From the NCBI GenBank assembly GCA_018398805.1, contig JAGFBZ010002393.1, positions 248,001-312,000 of the forward strand: a DNA stretch of 64,000 bases. Reading direction: 5' to 3'. A program made the position numbers and the translations under genes. Under the pieces are notes generated by a model. The model searched no databases. It was given only the letters and a program-made list of their open reading frames with translations, and was not told where the DNA came from. This DNA comes from Hirundichthys speculiger. Its lineage: Eukaryota; Chordata; Actinopteri; Beloniformes; Exocoetidae. Below are positions 48,901-60,900 of the stretch, piece by piece (the stretch's first letter is position 1; every line of letters begins with the position of its first letter).

Positions 48901-51900
48901 CTGGATGCAGGCTCACTGTAATCCAGATGTTTCTCTTTGAAGCTCATAACGGATCACGACTAGACCCGTAAAAGACTCAGGTGTGGAGCCTACCGCTGTG
49001 CAGCTCACCATTTCTTAACTGCTGAATTTATTTTAATGCGTCAGTCAGTCGCCCGAGTGCATGGCCCTGAATCCTGTCGCCTAATTTCTCGCACGTTTCG
49101 ACTCTTGCGTTGCTGCAATCAGCGAACGCCACGCATCACCGACAGAGCACACTGCTTTTACACATTTGCTCTGGACTTCAGTAGCTCCGGGACACATGGA
49201 GTTTTCCAGCGTGGATAATTGACAGAATTTCCATAACTCATGTCAGATGTTTGTCTTTCACCCCCTCGTTTCCCCCTCCCGTACCTCCTTTACAGTGTCA
49301 GCACCCCCCTTAAAAGTCTGCCGTCGGCACTATATTTCCGCAAACCGTCCAAGCCAAACACTCCGAACCGACGTCTCGCTTAGGTGAGGGGAGCCGCTCT
49401 GGTTTCCACTTTCCCAAAAGAACAGGAAATGGGAGCAGGGCTGCAGAGAGTCTGACACAGTGGGGGGGCGGATGGGGGGGGGGGGGGGGGGGGGGGCGTC
49501 ATGGAGGCTGGGAAAGTGAGAGTTAAAATGGTAGGAAAGGAGCCGTGACATGGTAGCAAGGTGAGGGGACGGTTAAGGCGGACGGTGAGCCGGTGGCAGA
49601 CGGGACTGTTGCCGTTGGCGGCAGCGATGAGCCTCGAGATCTCGCTGCAGTCTGGAAGGGGAAAGTCGATGTCGTGAAGGGTTTAAATCTGTCTGATTTG
49701 TTTCCAGCCATGTGGCTCTGCCTGCGCGGGTTTGCGGGGAGCGTATATCTGTGTTGCTGATTTGCAGAGCCGTGCGGTTTTCTCTTCGCTCGGGCTGGAG
49801 GGTGCCCAGGTGCTGGGACTGTGCCACCGTCGGGCTGGCAGCGTGACAGAGCCCTGGCCCGGAGCTCACGAGCGTTCTTTGTAGAGCCCGGACCTCCCAG
49901 AGCCTCGCGCTCTACTCCCACTTACCGAATCCTTGTTTTGCTGACATCTGAGCCGGAGCGTTACAGAAACCAGCTTGAGACTCCTCTCGGGCCGCTGTTT
50001 CAGTTCTGGCTGAGGTGTAGAAAAACGTAAACGGAGACATAATCAGATGATCCCCGGGATGAGAAAACACAACAAGCATCGGTTTTCTGCCGTTTGTTTC
50101 GCCGTGTGCTTCTCTGAGCTCAATGAACCGCAAGTATAATGGATATTTGAGACGAGCCCTGCTGATCTGATCAGCGGTGGTTGCCTGGCCGTCATTAGAG
50201 AAAACAGAATTGACCGCTCGCCGTCTGCAGTTGCTCGTTTTTAAAGATTTCTCCCCGCAGCGGCTCGTTTTCTCCCCTCGAGCGAGTCGCGTTGATATTT
50301 AAAGCTGCTGCTGTCTTTAATTCAGAAGAGGGAACGCGACGAACTCAGTCCCCCTCGCATGATTGTGGGTCAGACTCAGATGAGGACACATTTTTTTTGG
50401 CTCGCCCTCACCGGAGCTCTCTCCTGCCCCCATCTGGACGCTCCCTGGAAGTCCGGCAGGGATTCACATGTGAGCATGTGGGGGGCAAAACAGGGTGAGG
50501 CTGTGGAATGGAAAGTCAAGCACATGAAGTGATTTTTATTGCTTTTTTTTTTGTGTGTGTGTGTCAAATAAAGAGAAACAACGCTCCATTATTACTCTGA
50601 TTCTGCTTCTGCGTTCTGGTTGCAAGGCGGCGCCTCCCGATGTGCGTTTTCTGCAGTTTTTCTGCGGCGTGAAGTGTATCGAGTGAGGTCGGCTCCAGCT
50701 CCTCCACCAGAGCTCGGCGCTGAAAGAGCGTCGGCCCGGAGCGGAGTCGTATTTCAGCGGAGCTCGAGGAGATGCTCACAATGCCAGCCCTGTAATTGTC
50801 TTCATAAAGAAAAAAAAAAAAAAAAAGAGAAAAAGAAAAGTCGGCCTGAAGCAACAGTCTCATCAGAAACAGCTTACTCCAGAAAAAAAATTGTCACTTT
50901 CTCTTCTCTACCAGGAAAACTAGCTGCATGTGTTTTGCATCTCTCACAGTTTTGGGCGTGATGCTTTAATTCCAGGGTTTTTATTCAATTTTTTTTTTCC
51001 ACCTTGGTGTGCTCTTCTTCTTTTTTTTTTTTGCTGCAGGCTTGGATCGGCTTATTGTTATTTGTGTTGTGGTGTATTTTTGGTCCGTGTCCCACTGTCG
51101 GCTTCATCTTTGCAGGATTTAGTCTGTTATTTCCATTTTTTTAGGGTTTGGTTTTGCTATTCGGGTTTAAAGAATCATCCTCGTTAACATGCCGTATCCC
51201 TGACTCCGCATATGCAGATGTCTCAGAGTTGCAGCAGTAACGTAGCCTCTATTTGAGGTCACGGAGTAAATGTTTCATGCTTTAACGCTCGCTTAACAAA
51301 GTTGACGACTCAGCACCGGAATATTAAATGAGAAATTTAGCATTAGCACACAGCTGGAGTTCAGTATCAGAATATTTACTGCTTCCCTGCACCTGTAAAA
51401 CAGCAGCTTGCATAACATTTGGCTTCAGAGCTGGCGGAGTCATGGCGGTACAGCTATGGCTCGAGGACTCACTTTTAGAAGACGTTGTGTAGATTCTGTG
51501 ATTTCCTATTGTCCATCTATATGCATGTAAATTTTAAAAAGAGATATCAGATTAATTGTATAAGAGTGGTAAAGTTTGAAAGGACTTCTCTATGAATATA
51601 ACATGTGGGTCGATGGTGATTGAGTCGCTTTTGGAGTCCTAGTGGCCATTTGTGGAACTGCACATATGCCAGTGTTATGTAAGAATTTAGTATACAGTGG
51701 TACCTCTACTTACGAAATTAAATTGGTTCTGGAAGTAGTTTCATAACCTGAAACTTTCATAAGTAGAGACGCGTTTTCTATGTAAATGCCCTAATCTGTT
51801 CCAAGCCCCCCAAAATTCTAACATAATTTTTTTTTAATAAATTATAAATACATGAAATGACATAAAAACCTGTAAGAAATACATGTTAGAACTAGAAAAG

Positions 51901-54900
51901 TGCCCGGAGAGCGCAGACCTCCACCAAGCGCAACAATTATCAAAAATTTGAAAGTGATCCAGAATCCAGGATTTCTTCCGGATCAATTCTGACATTTCCT
52001 GAAAATTTAATCAAATCCATCCATAATTTTTTGAATTATCTTGAACACAGACAGACAGACAGATAAACGCCGGCAAAAACATAACCTCCTTCGTTTACCT
52101 GGGTTGCTGGGTTACGCTCATACAGACAAGGAATCCTCCTAGCCAATGGGATGCCAGGAAGATGCTAAGCGATAGCCAATTGCAGAGCAGCTCGGACGCA
52201 TCGCTTTCAAACCAAGATACAGAGCCGACAAGTATGTTTACGTTCAGTAAACTCTGGGAGCTGCGAGTAGCAGCGCTACTGAATTTTTGCCTTTTGTATC
52301 CTGAAATTTCTTTCGTAACAAGAGGCAATATTTTCCTGTTGAGGCGTTTCGTAACCTGAAAATTTCGTATGTAGAGACGTTCGTAAGTAGAGGTACCGCT
52401 GTATCTTACTTTACCAGTAATATACGCTGTGTTCTAGTGAGACAGTCAATCAACAGTTAACAATTACACTGACTACGACGGAGGTGCAAAGTGAACTTAA
52501 TCTCCAAGTTGTATACAAGATCAGAGAGGCCATTTATTCACATCACAGAATGAGAGGATGCTGGAAAATGATGTTCAGTAGGAAACAATCACTTTTAACA
52601 ATGATATAAACCTTGAGATAACGTCTCCAGACGCCTACGTGTTAAAACTTAAGGCGCTTGATGGAGCCTGTCTGGTAAACGGGAGCGATGGCCCTCAACA
52701 CATCACATTCCAGAGGAAAAGTCACGGACGCTGATCTCAAATGCAGTTTTTTTTCAGAACAGCCAGTTATTTTTCAAAACCAGACGTCGCCACGTTTACA
52801 CAGTCATCATTATAATTGTTAACGGCACAGCGGGCCATATTATTGTCAAGATCAGGGTGAATTTGCTCTGTCAGGTTTGTATTCACAGCTCAGACGTCAG
52901 GTCAAGACAGTGCTAAGCGCTAAGTAGCTAAATTGATGACAGCTAGTCATTAGATATACCACACCCCTAAATATGCATACATTTGTGGCTTTAAATAATT
53001 TTACCCGATAAAGTACATTAAAAAAAAGGTGACATCATCTCCAGTCTTAAATATGTTTATTTCTGCTATAAAGTTGCACGTTTTAACAAGGACGTCTATG
53101 GATATTGGCGCACTTTTGAAGCCAGCCCCTAGTGGTCAGTCGAACAACTACAGTTTTCTGCAGGACCGGGTTCATGTCGAGGCTAGCAAGCAGGATGAAA
53201 GTGATCGGACACGACGACATCCGACGTCTCCAGATGTTCTTGCTACGTTCAGTATCTCGAGAGGCGGCGGACACTTTTAGGACTGGATCCCGTCTGACTT
53301 CTCAGGCCACACTTTATTTTTCTACCTCGGTCTCACTCCTGATTTACAACCTTCCTTCTTTGCTCAGGCTCATGGCTGGTTAAGGTTAGGAGTTAAAAAC
53401 ACATAGTTAGGGGTTAGAATTAATAAATATACGGTCAGGCTCAGAAAACTATTCCATACACTTTACCCTTCGTGGCTTGCGGCGGCCACCTAAAAGACAT
53501 GTTCTCATCTCACGAGTCTGAGTCGTGGCTCTGTGGCCGACTGGGTTTTGGAGATGTAGAAAAACACATTCGCAACACCTTTTCTTTGAAGACCAGGCTG
53601 TCCAGTATAGGGTGAGTATTGGCAAGGACCTCACAATATGATATGTATCATGATACTTGGGTCACAGTACGATAATATCACGATATAGCAATATCATGAT
53701 ATATTGCGATGTTCTACCCAGTTAATATCAAAATTAAAAGTAGAGATGAAAAATCAAATTGAGTCAAAACTATTTACTTCAAAACAACCTATTTATTGTT
53801 TATTATTAGTGTTTTTGCACATTTAAGTAACCATTACAACAGTGGTTCTCAAACTTTTAATGCTGCGTACCACCTGAGAAACTATTGAGCTCTCCGAGTA
53901 CCACCATGATGACCAATTTTAAAATATAGCGATATATGCCTTCTCAATTAGCTTTAAACACACAGGAGAGATGTTTATTCCTTATTGTGGTTATTTATTG
54001 TTCCCTGAATTTCATTTAAAACGTTGTATTTATAATGCATTGTCATGCTTTGACAAGTCATGACGTTCCCCCGCGTATCACCAGAGAGCGCTCGCGTACC
54101 ACCAGTGGTTTGCGTACCACAGTTTGTGCACCACTGCATTACAACATACTGACAGCAGTGTAAAAAAAATCGCTATTAGGAGATGACAAATTGATATTAT
54201 ATTGGGCGGCCGAAAATCGCGATATATTGCCAAATCGATTTTTTTAACACCCTAGTCCAGTGTGACTGGCTACACTTCAGTTCTGGGCCACGTACCCTCC
54301 CAAGATTCTTCCCATCCTTTATTTCGAATCTCACATTTTGCAGTTAGCACCATCACTTGCAGCCATCCTCCTCTTCATCCTCAGTAAGCTCCAATAACAG
54401 CATTTTTTTTTTTTTTTTAATTCTGCAACAGGCATGCAAATGCCCTTTTTCTTTCCCAGTGTACATGTCACACACCATTAACCACATTGTCCCGTGACGC
54501 TCTAAGGGTGTTCTTATTAAATCTGGGGTTATATGATTAATTATCTCATCCTGCCGAATTCAGGATCCCGCCACTCGTTGGCGTAATCTGCCCTGACATT
54601 CCTCCGGCTGCTCTGGGAGATGGAGATAAAGCAAAGCCGAAGGAAGAAAAGAAGAAAAACCACAAGAATGGAGTTTGAATAGAAGAGAGTTGCAGCGCAT
54701 CAGACAGCGGGGCCGTTTTGTTGTAGAGGGGGGCTTATTTCTTATTGAGCGTGACCCCGTTTTAAGCGCCGAACACCCGTCATCCCCTTTTTTCTGTAGC
54801 AGCCCTGACACACAGCTTCACTAGACTGAAGGAGACGGGGCGTTAAACTGATACCGAGTGTGTAGTCGGCTCAAAGGTGCCCGTTTGAAGTCGAGCTCCT

Positions 54901-57900
54901 GAGTCTTTTTTTCGAGAGGTGTTGATTTTCCCGTGTTTACCATAAACCGCCGCTGGCAGCTCGAGCCAAGAGCCACGCAGGAAACGGCGTCTTGCGAGAG
55001 CTCCGTTAGGGGTTATGAAAGGATCCGACCGCAAATGTAATGCATTTCAGAAAAAAAAGAAAAGACGGCGATCCCACTGAGGGTTTCAGCTGGAAGAACA
55101 AGCTGAGGGATTACAAACTTTTGGCAGTCGAACGTAATTAGAAACACTTCATCCTCCGCAGCCGTCTGTTCCCAAAGTTTGCATCGCTTAGGGTTAGGGT
55201 TAGGGCTCCTGCCCGCTGAAAATATACTCGCTTCAGCTCTGTTGACTCTGTGTGTGATTGATGCGGGATGACATCACCGGGTTTGGAAGAGTGATCGGGA
55301 CATGTTTGGATGGATACAGTACAGTGTTTAGCGCCATATGCATTCTTTTGAAAAACATGTGGCCAGCACACCCTGCTCCCTATGTAGCCTGGGGATCCTT
55401 CTGAGCCCTTCGCTTCCCTCTCTCTCTCTCTCTCTCTCTCGCTCTCTCCCACTCATTTTCTATCAATCTCGCCTGCTCTTCCTCTCTGTCTTGCGAGTTC
55501 TGTCTTTCCTAAATCGCCCCTTTTAGCTCTCTTTCAGCTCACCGCACTTCCAACGAACATATACTCCTCTCGAAACCCAGATTTTGGGGAGGTCATGTCT
55601 GTCTTTGCAGAACCTTCTGTAGCAAATTCAAAGCGGTAACACGTTCCTTCTGTTAGTCTCCGAGTCCGTGTCAGTTGTTCTTTATTGTCTGCACAATGCT
55701 TGTACTTTATTTATTTCCCACAGCCTGTTGCTCAACTCTGGTTGCGGATCTCGAGACCGACACCGGCGTCTCTTGCTTGCCTGTCCGTGCGCGTCCCTGA
55801 CCTTGAGCCGTTTCCAACGAGTCTCATTGCTTCCTCTCTTGTGGTTTTGCAGGGAGACATCCAGCAGCTAATGATTGTAGCAGACCACCGCGCTGCCTAT
55901 GACTACTGTGAGCACTACAGCACCGACTGTGAGGTGCCGATGCCGGACCAGCCGCAGAACCAGGACCCCAACACGGATGATTTAGTGAGTGATATTGCTT
56001 TTGTCCTGTTTTACATCAAAGTGCAGTTTTGTACGTGCATGGATGGACACACGTTCTGCCAAGAGGTCATAAGGAAATGTCTGGGATGCGTTTTCCTCAA
56101 GATACCAGAAGGATACGGCACTAAATCATCCCTTTCCAGCCATGTCTTATCAGCTCTGTTTATAACCGCTAGTTTAGGGAACAACATCATGACTGAAACA
56201 GCATTTGAAATGAAAAATGTAGGAGTTGAAACCAGGATTGGCTGAACTCCGAGATCCAGCAGGACCCTCGATGAGCCAGCAGTAAATTATCGCAGCCTTC
56301 AAGGCCCCCGAAGGCTTCCTCACAGCTGGACCCCCCCCCCCCCCCCCCCCGCCTCCAGGTTGGCCTGTGCCCTTTTGGATTGATTGACTCTGCCCTGACC
56401 TCCACTGGGACCCAGCTGGGACGAAGCCACGTGGGACCGCAAGGCTGCGGTCATTCAGCCTCGGCCCAGCGAGGGTCCCGCTGCGGACCTCCCTGGTGGA
56501 GGCCCGGGTGAAAGCTGGTCCAGGTCATGGGGCAGATGCCAAGGCTGCGTGCTGTTGACCCAAGCGTTCACACCGCCAGCCACGGTCGTTTATTCAGCAC
56601 AGCTGAGATCAAAGCAAAATGAATGATCTGTAAAATAAGAATGACTGTTAATCAAGCCAAAGACCACGCCCCTAATTAGCATGAATGTGCAGCTTTGCAT
56701 TAATTTACCTGATCAGACACATGAAAATTCACCCATTTTCCGAACTAGGCAATAAGTAAGTTTATTTCTACTGCTGAGTTGGACATTTTAACACGGGAGG
56801 TTTGAATGAATGTTTGAATGAATGCTTTATTTCGGTTTAAAACAAAAATAAAATCATGTTTTACAAAAAGAAAATTTCAAATAACAACCGAAAAAGGAAT
56901 AGGCTGAAGCCCCAAGGCTTATTTTTTTTGCCTATCCTATACCATCAGAGGATTAATTGACTATTACACAATAGTACATCATTACAAAACACATAAACAG
57001 AAAATTTTAATTCAAATCAAATTTCCTTATAATTTTTGATAATATTAGATTTCAAAGTCTTCTTGAAGACTAACACAGAATTACACATTTTTATTTCATC
57101 GTTCAATCCGTTCCATAATTTTACACCCAAAACTGACACACATCTATACTTTAAATTAGTTCTAACTCTGCAAGTTTCAAACATTAATAACCCCTTTAAA
57201 TTATAATCCACCTGCCTTAGCTTAAACATTTCTTGAATACAAATGGGAATTGTCTTAATTACAACTCGATAACAGTGGACAGTGGAGACTGACCCTGCCC
57301 CCAGTGGTCAGTTGAGGAACTGCGATTTTTTCTTCGTTTCTGGGTTCGCCTCTGACCGAAGAGCTGGACGCAGCCCCTGTGGCTCTTTTGAAATCAGTTT
57401 TATAGCTTCCACTTCAGAAGTCCAGCCAATGAAAAAAAAAAAAAGAAGGGAATTTGATGGAGATAAAAATAGAAAGGCTGGATAATTCACGATCTGTGTT
57501 CTGTGTTTGTGATGTTACAGAGCCAGAAAGACTTAGGTCACGTACAAATTGACATGTTTTTGAGTTAAGAGTCAGATCAAACACAAATGCCAAAGTACAA
57601 ATGCCACAATTATATTCAAAATATATCCTCTCTGACTGATGCTCCATGTCGTAGATCCCAGAAACCAGTTACTGGTCCTCTGGCTGACCTCACTCACATT
57701 CATTTCCCCTCAACCCTTAATTGTCTGCAATACTCGAACCAGATCTTTGAGCCGCTTGGCTCGTGAAGAAGAGGTGCAATCTGCCAGAGGAAAATGCTGA
57801 GTGAGAAGATCAGAGTTATCAGGCTGTGCAGTTAGTCAATAAAGCTCAGGAATGATGTGGTGCCTGCTGAAGCCTGCTTTTTTTTTTTCCCCCCCCCCCC

Positions 57901-60900
57901 CGCTGTATGCCGAATGCCGTAACGCCGCATGCATACTGATTAAAGGTTAGCCTAAGACGTGTTAGAAGATGAACTGGAAGCTTTCCCTCCTGACCCACTG
58001 CTTTTCCTGCGGCTGCAAGGTACATGAAATTAGATGTTTGAATCTTTCCTTGGAAAATAAATGACAAGCCCATTAAGTAAAACTGGAGAACTAATTAGTA
58101 GTTCGGCGGGAGCAAGTTTCAACAGGGGCTTACAGCAAAAAGAGTCAAAATGAGCCGACGTTGTTCTTGTACACACACACCTCCGCCAAGCAACAAGTAA
58201 CAGAGCTGGAGACGTTGATAAATTAAGCTGATAATCTCTCTCAGTTGCACTCATGCTCCGCGTCACTGTCATGTTTCCTTTAGCTTCCAGAAGAGGACAA
58301 CTACTACTACGAATACCCTTACTACGATGATTTGGATAACAAGGCCTATGACTCAACCTCTGATGCCGAGACAACTCCAGCAGAAGTCGTGGTAGTTTGC
58401 CACTCAACGTTCATCCAGGATAAATTCATCTCGATGTTCCAAAGACGGCCCAAACTGACCAACAGTGTCCTCCTGTCCGTTCCAGGTGACAGGAAGTGAC
58501 AAGGTGGTGCCCGGAGCAGAGAAGGTTTTGACCAGCAGTTCTGGCGGCACCGGCTCCTCCAGCTCATCCTCCGGAACGTCCTCCAGTTCATCGAGCGGTG
58601 CTTTCAGGTACCGCCGGCGGCGGTGCGGCGGTGACGCCTACGGGGAGAGGACGAACCCCGACGAAGGCTACGACGGCTACGATAACTACTACACGTACTA
58701 CGATGAGGCAACGGCGGCGCCCGATGGCGACAACTCCCGGCGCGTCACCGTCAGCGGCGTCGGCACCGGAGCAGGGGTTGAACCTGGACCTGGACTCTGG
58801 AACCGGGGTCGAGAGGAGCGTGGTCACCAGCGCTGGAGGATCCTCAGTGGCGGCCAACACTAATAGATCAGCGGTAAGTTCAAATCTATGAAAAATCATT
58901 GTTGTTGATGTAGCCATAAGCTGAAAGAAGCAAATTTAAAGCAGCACAAAGAAGCATTTTTTACATGATAAAATATCAGTTGCATTTAAAGGGAAGATTT
59001 CATTACTTCTAGGAAGCGTTGACGATCTCTCTTGGTCTCCCGTTCCTGCCATCGTCCAAAACAACCCAAAGTAACTTTGGACTTGTGTCCAGGTCGTGTC
59101 TTGCGACAGCTCCGCATCGTTATCCAGCACTGTGTCAAGCATCAACAATGATTAAACGATGTAGCTCACAGTGCTAGAGTGGATACCAGGGCTGTAGCGA
59201 TACACTAAATCTCGCGATACGATACATGATATTCGGCTCACGATATATATCGATATTCACCTTACAATACGGTTTACATCATTTTCCGAAAGATTTTAAA
59301 GGGACAAAGTGATTTTTGTGACATCTTGTGAGTGTTCCAATGACTTTGTTTGAATTAAGTTGAACTGAAAGCATCAATTACACATTAAATGACTGACAGG
59401 CAGCTTGCAAATGCTGGACAAAATGAATAAAATATGTGTTGAGAAAAGTAGTTTCATTTATTTTAACAGTGCAAATTGTTGCTAAAGGTGGGACACGGGG
59501 GTTTTGAAAGAAGCTTAGAATATCGATACCCACAGCTGAAAAATTTGATACTCTCTGAGGGAAATAAAATATCGATATATATCGCAGAATCAATAAAATC
59601 GCTCAGCTCTAGTGGATACGATGGCAGAGATGATGGAAGAAGGCAAGAAAGCAAAGACAGAAGAGAAAACGACTTCCTCAGTATGAGATAGTATTATTAC
59701 GGATATTTAGCCTTGATTAATGAGGGTGAGGGGGGGTGGTGGTGGTAGAAATCTGGACGTCCACATCCACATAATGAACAATTATCCAAGTATATGAGAT
59801 TTCAGGTCCAGTTTTAGTTTATGCTCCTTCATCACTCATTTCACTCTGTAATTGCACCAGCAAACACTAGATGGCGGTGTGATTCAGGGCAGATGTAGAA
59901 ACAGAGCAAATAAAGCATTTTTTATAGGTGTGGCAGCTATAAAATGTCGGGGAACAGTAACTTTAACCGACATTGAGCTCAAAAACAACGAAGAAGAAGT
60001 AGCAGCAAGGGCAGTTGTATGTCGATGGTACCTCCACGCCTATAGGGGGACCTTCCTAGCTAAAAACTTGCTAAAGATTCCTTTGTGGTGCTTTAAAAAG
60101 AGTAAATGCTCCCCTTGTTTTGGGAAATTTTCCTGTTTGCTTTAGCCACACCTTTAGCAGAGACAACATCAGTAACTTGGATATGTGTTTCTACAGGTGG
60201 GAAGTTCCTACGACTACGGTGATGGATACGGCTACGGCGATGAATACTACACCGGTGGCGCAGGGGGCAGTAGCAGCAGTGTGGGCATCGGCGGTGGTGT
60301 TGGCGGCGTCGGCGGCAGCAGTACGGTCGTCAGCGGTGCTGGCGGGGATGGCAGCATGAGCGTGGTCATCAGCGGTGGCGGCGCCGGGGGCGGCAGCAGC
60401 AGGGGCGGCAGCGGCTCCGCAGGAGGTGGTTCCGCATCCGCGGGAGGCTCCTCCACCTCCACAGGTGGATCGGCCTCCGCCGGCGGATCGGCCTCTGCCG
60501 GCGCTGGCGGGTCCGTCGACGGTGGACTCGACCTGAGCGTGGATGACTACCTGGCCAAGTTCCAGGAAGAGGAGCTCAACTACACAGGTTTGGAGGACTA
60601 CTTCAGTCCGTACGAGGACAATTACGAAGACCCTTACGGCGACAACATCAAAGGACTTCCTGCCGAGACCGATCCATATCAGGTGAAAAATACCGTAAAG
60701 ACAAGCTGACCGTAGCAAAGATCTCGGGGATGAGGAGGGTAGCATTGAGAAAGTTGGCGCTAACATTGTTTTGTACGCTTGCTACCTAGATCGACGCGGT
60801 CCGTGGTGAGAAGGGACAGAAGGGAGAGCCTGCTGTTATCGAGCCCGTGAGTATCACTGTCCGAACATCATGTGCGCACATTTTGAAGCTGCGAGAACAT

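Larger units (their letters stand above)
39142..55852 (+). other. col5a1 intron 4 (16.7 kb)
   Basis: GT/AG intron dividing the TSPN domain. It holds a C29-A-C9 tract, a TIR element at 41.3 kb, hAT copies at 41.9, 44.4, 47.0 and 53.6 kb, a Tc1 remnant at 43.5-44.9 kb, a mariner-type MITE at 51.7 kb and several repeat fragments. The stretches 45.1-46.0, 48.4-50.9 and 54.3-55.4 kb are CpG-richer, apparently unique DNA with open frames on both strands that I regard as accidental; they might be regulatory. Nothing was recognised in 39.2-40.5 or 42.3-43.5 kb. Confidence 0.7.
55985..58283 (+). other. col5a1 intron 5 (2.3 kb)
   Basis: GT/AG intron with a frame that reads on from exon 5 as far as 56245 before a stop; the GTGAGT donor and the loss of collagen-like sequence argue this is intron. 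It contains a C20 run (56331-56350), a dispersed repeat with an inserted LINE fragment, and a T/C homopolymer pair near 57881-57901. Confidence 0.75.

Noticed and set aside
55188..55205. Telomere-like (TTAGGG)3
   Set aside because: Only three units; too short to be a meaningful interstitial telomere.
58392..58485. Exons 6 and 7 as one continuous exon
   Set aside because: Read-through gives non-family sequence and a TGA just after the exon 7 acceptor, while GT/AG sites restore phase 0.
60191..60766. 191-codon minus-strand Ala/Pro/Gly frame
   Set aside because: It is the complement of the Gly/Ser-rich exon 8, which has proper splice sites and flanking collagen sequence on the + strand.
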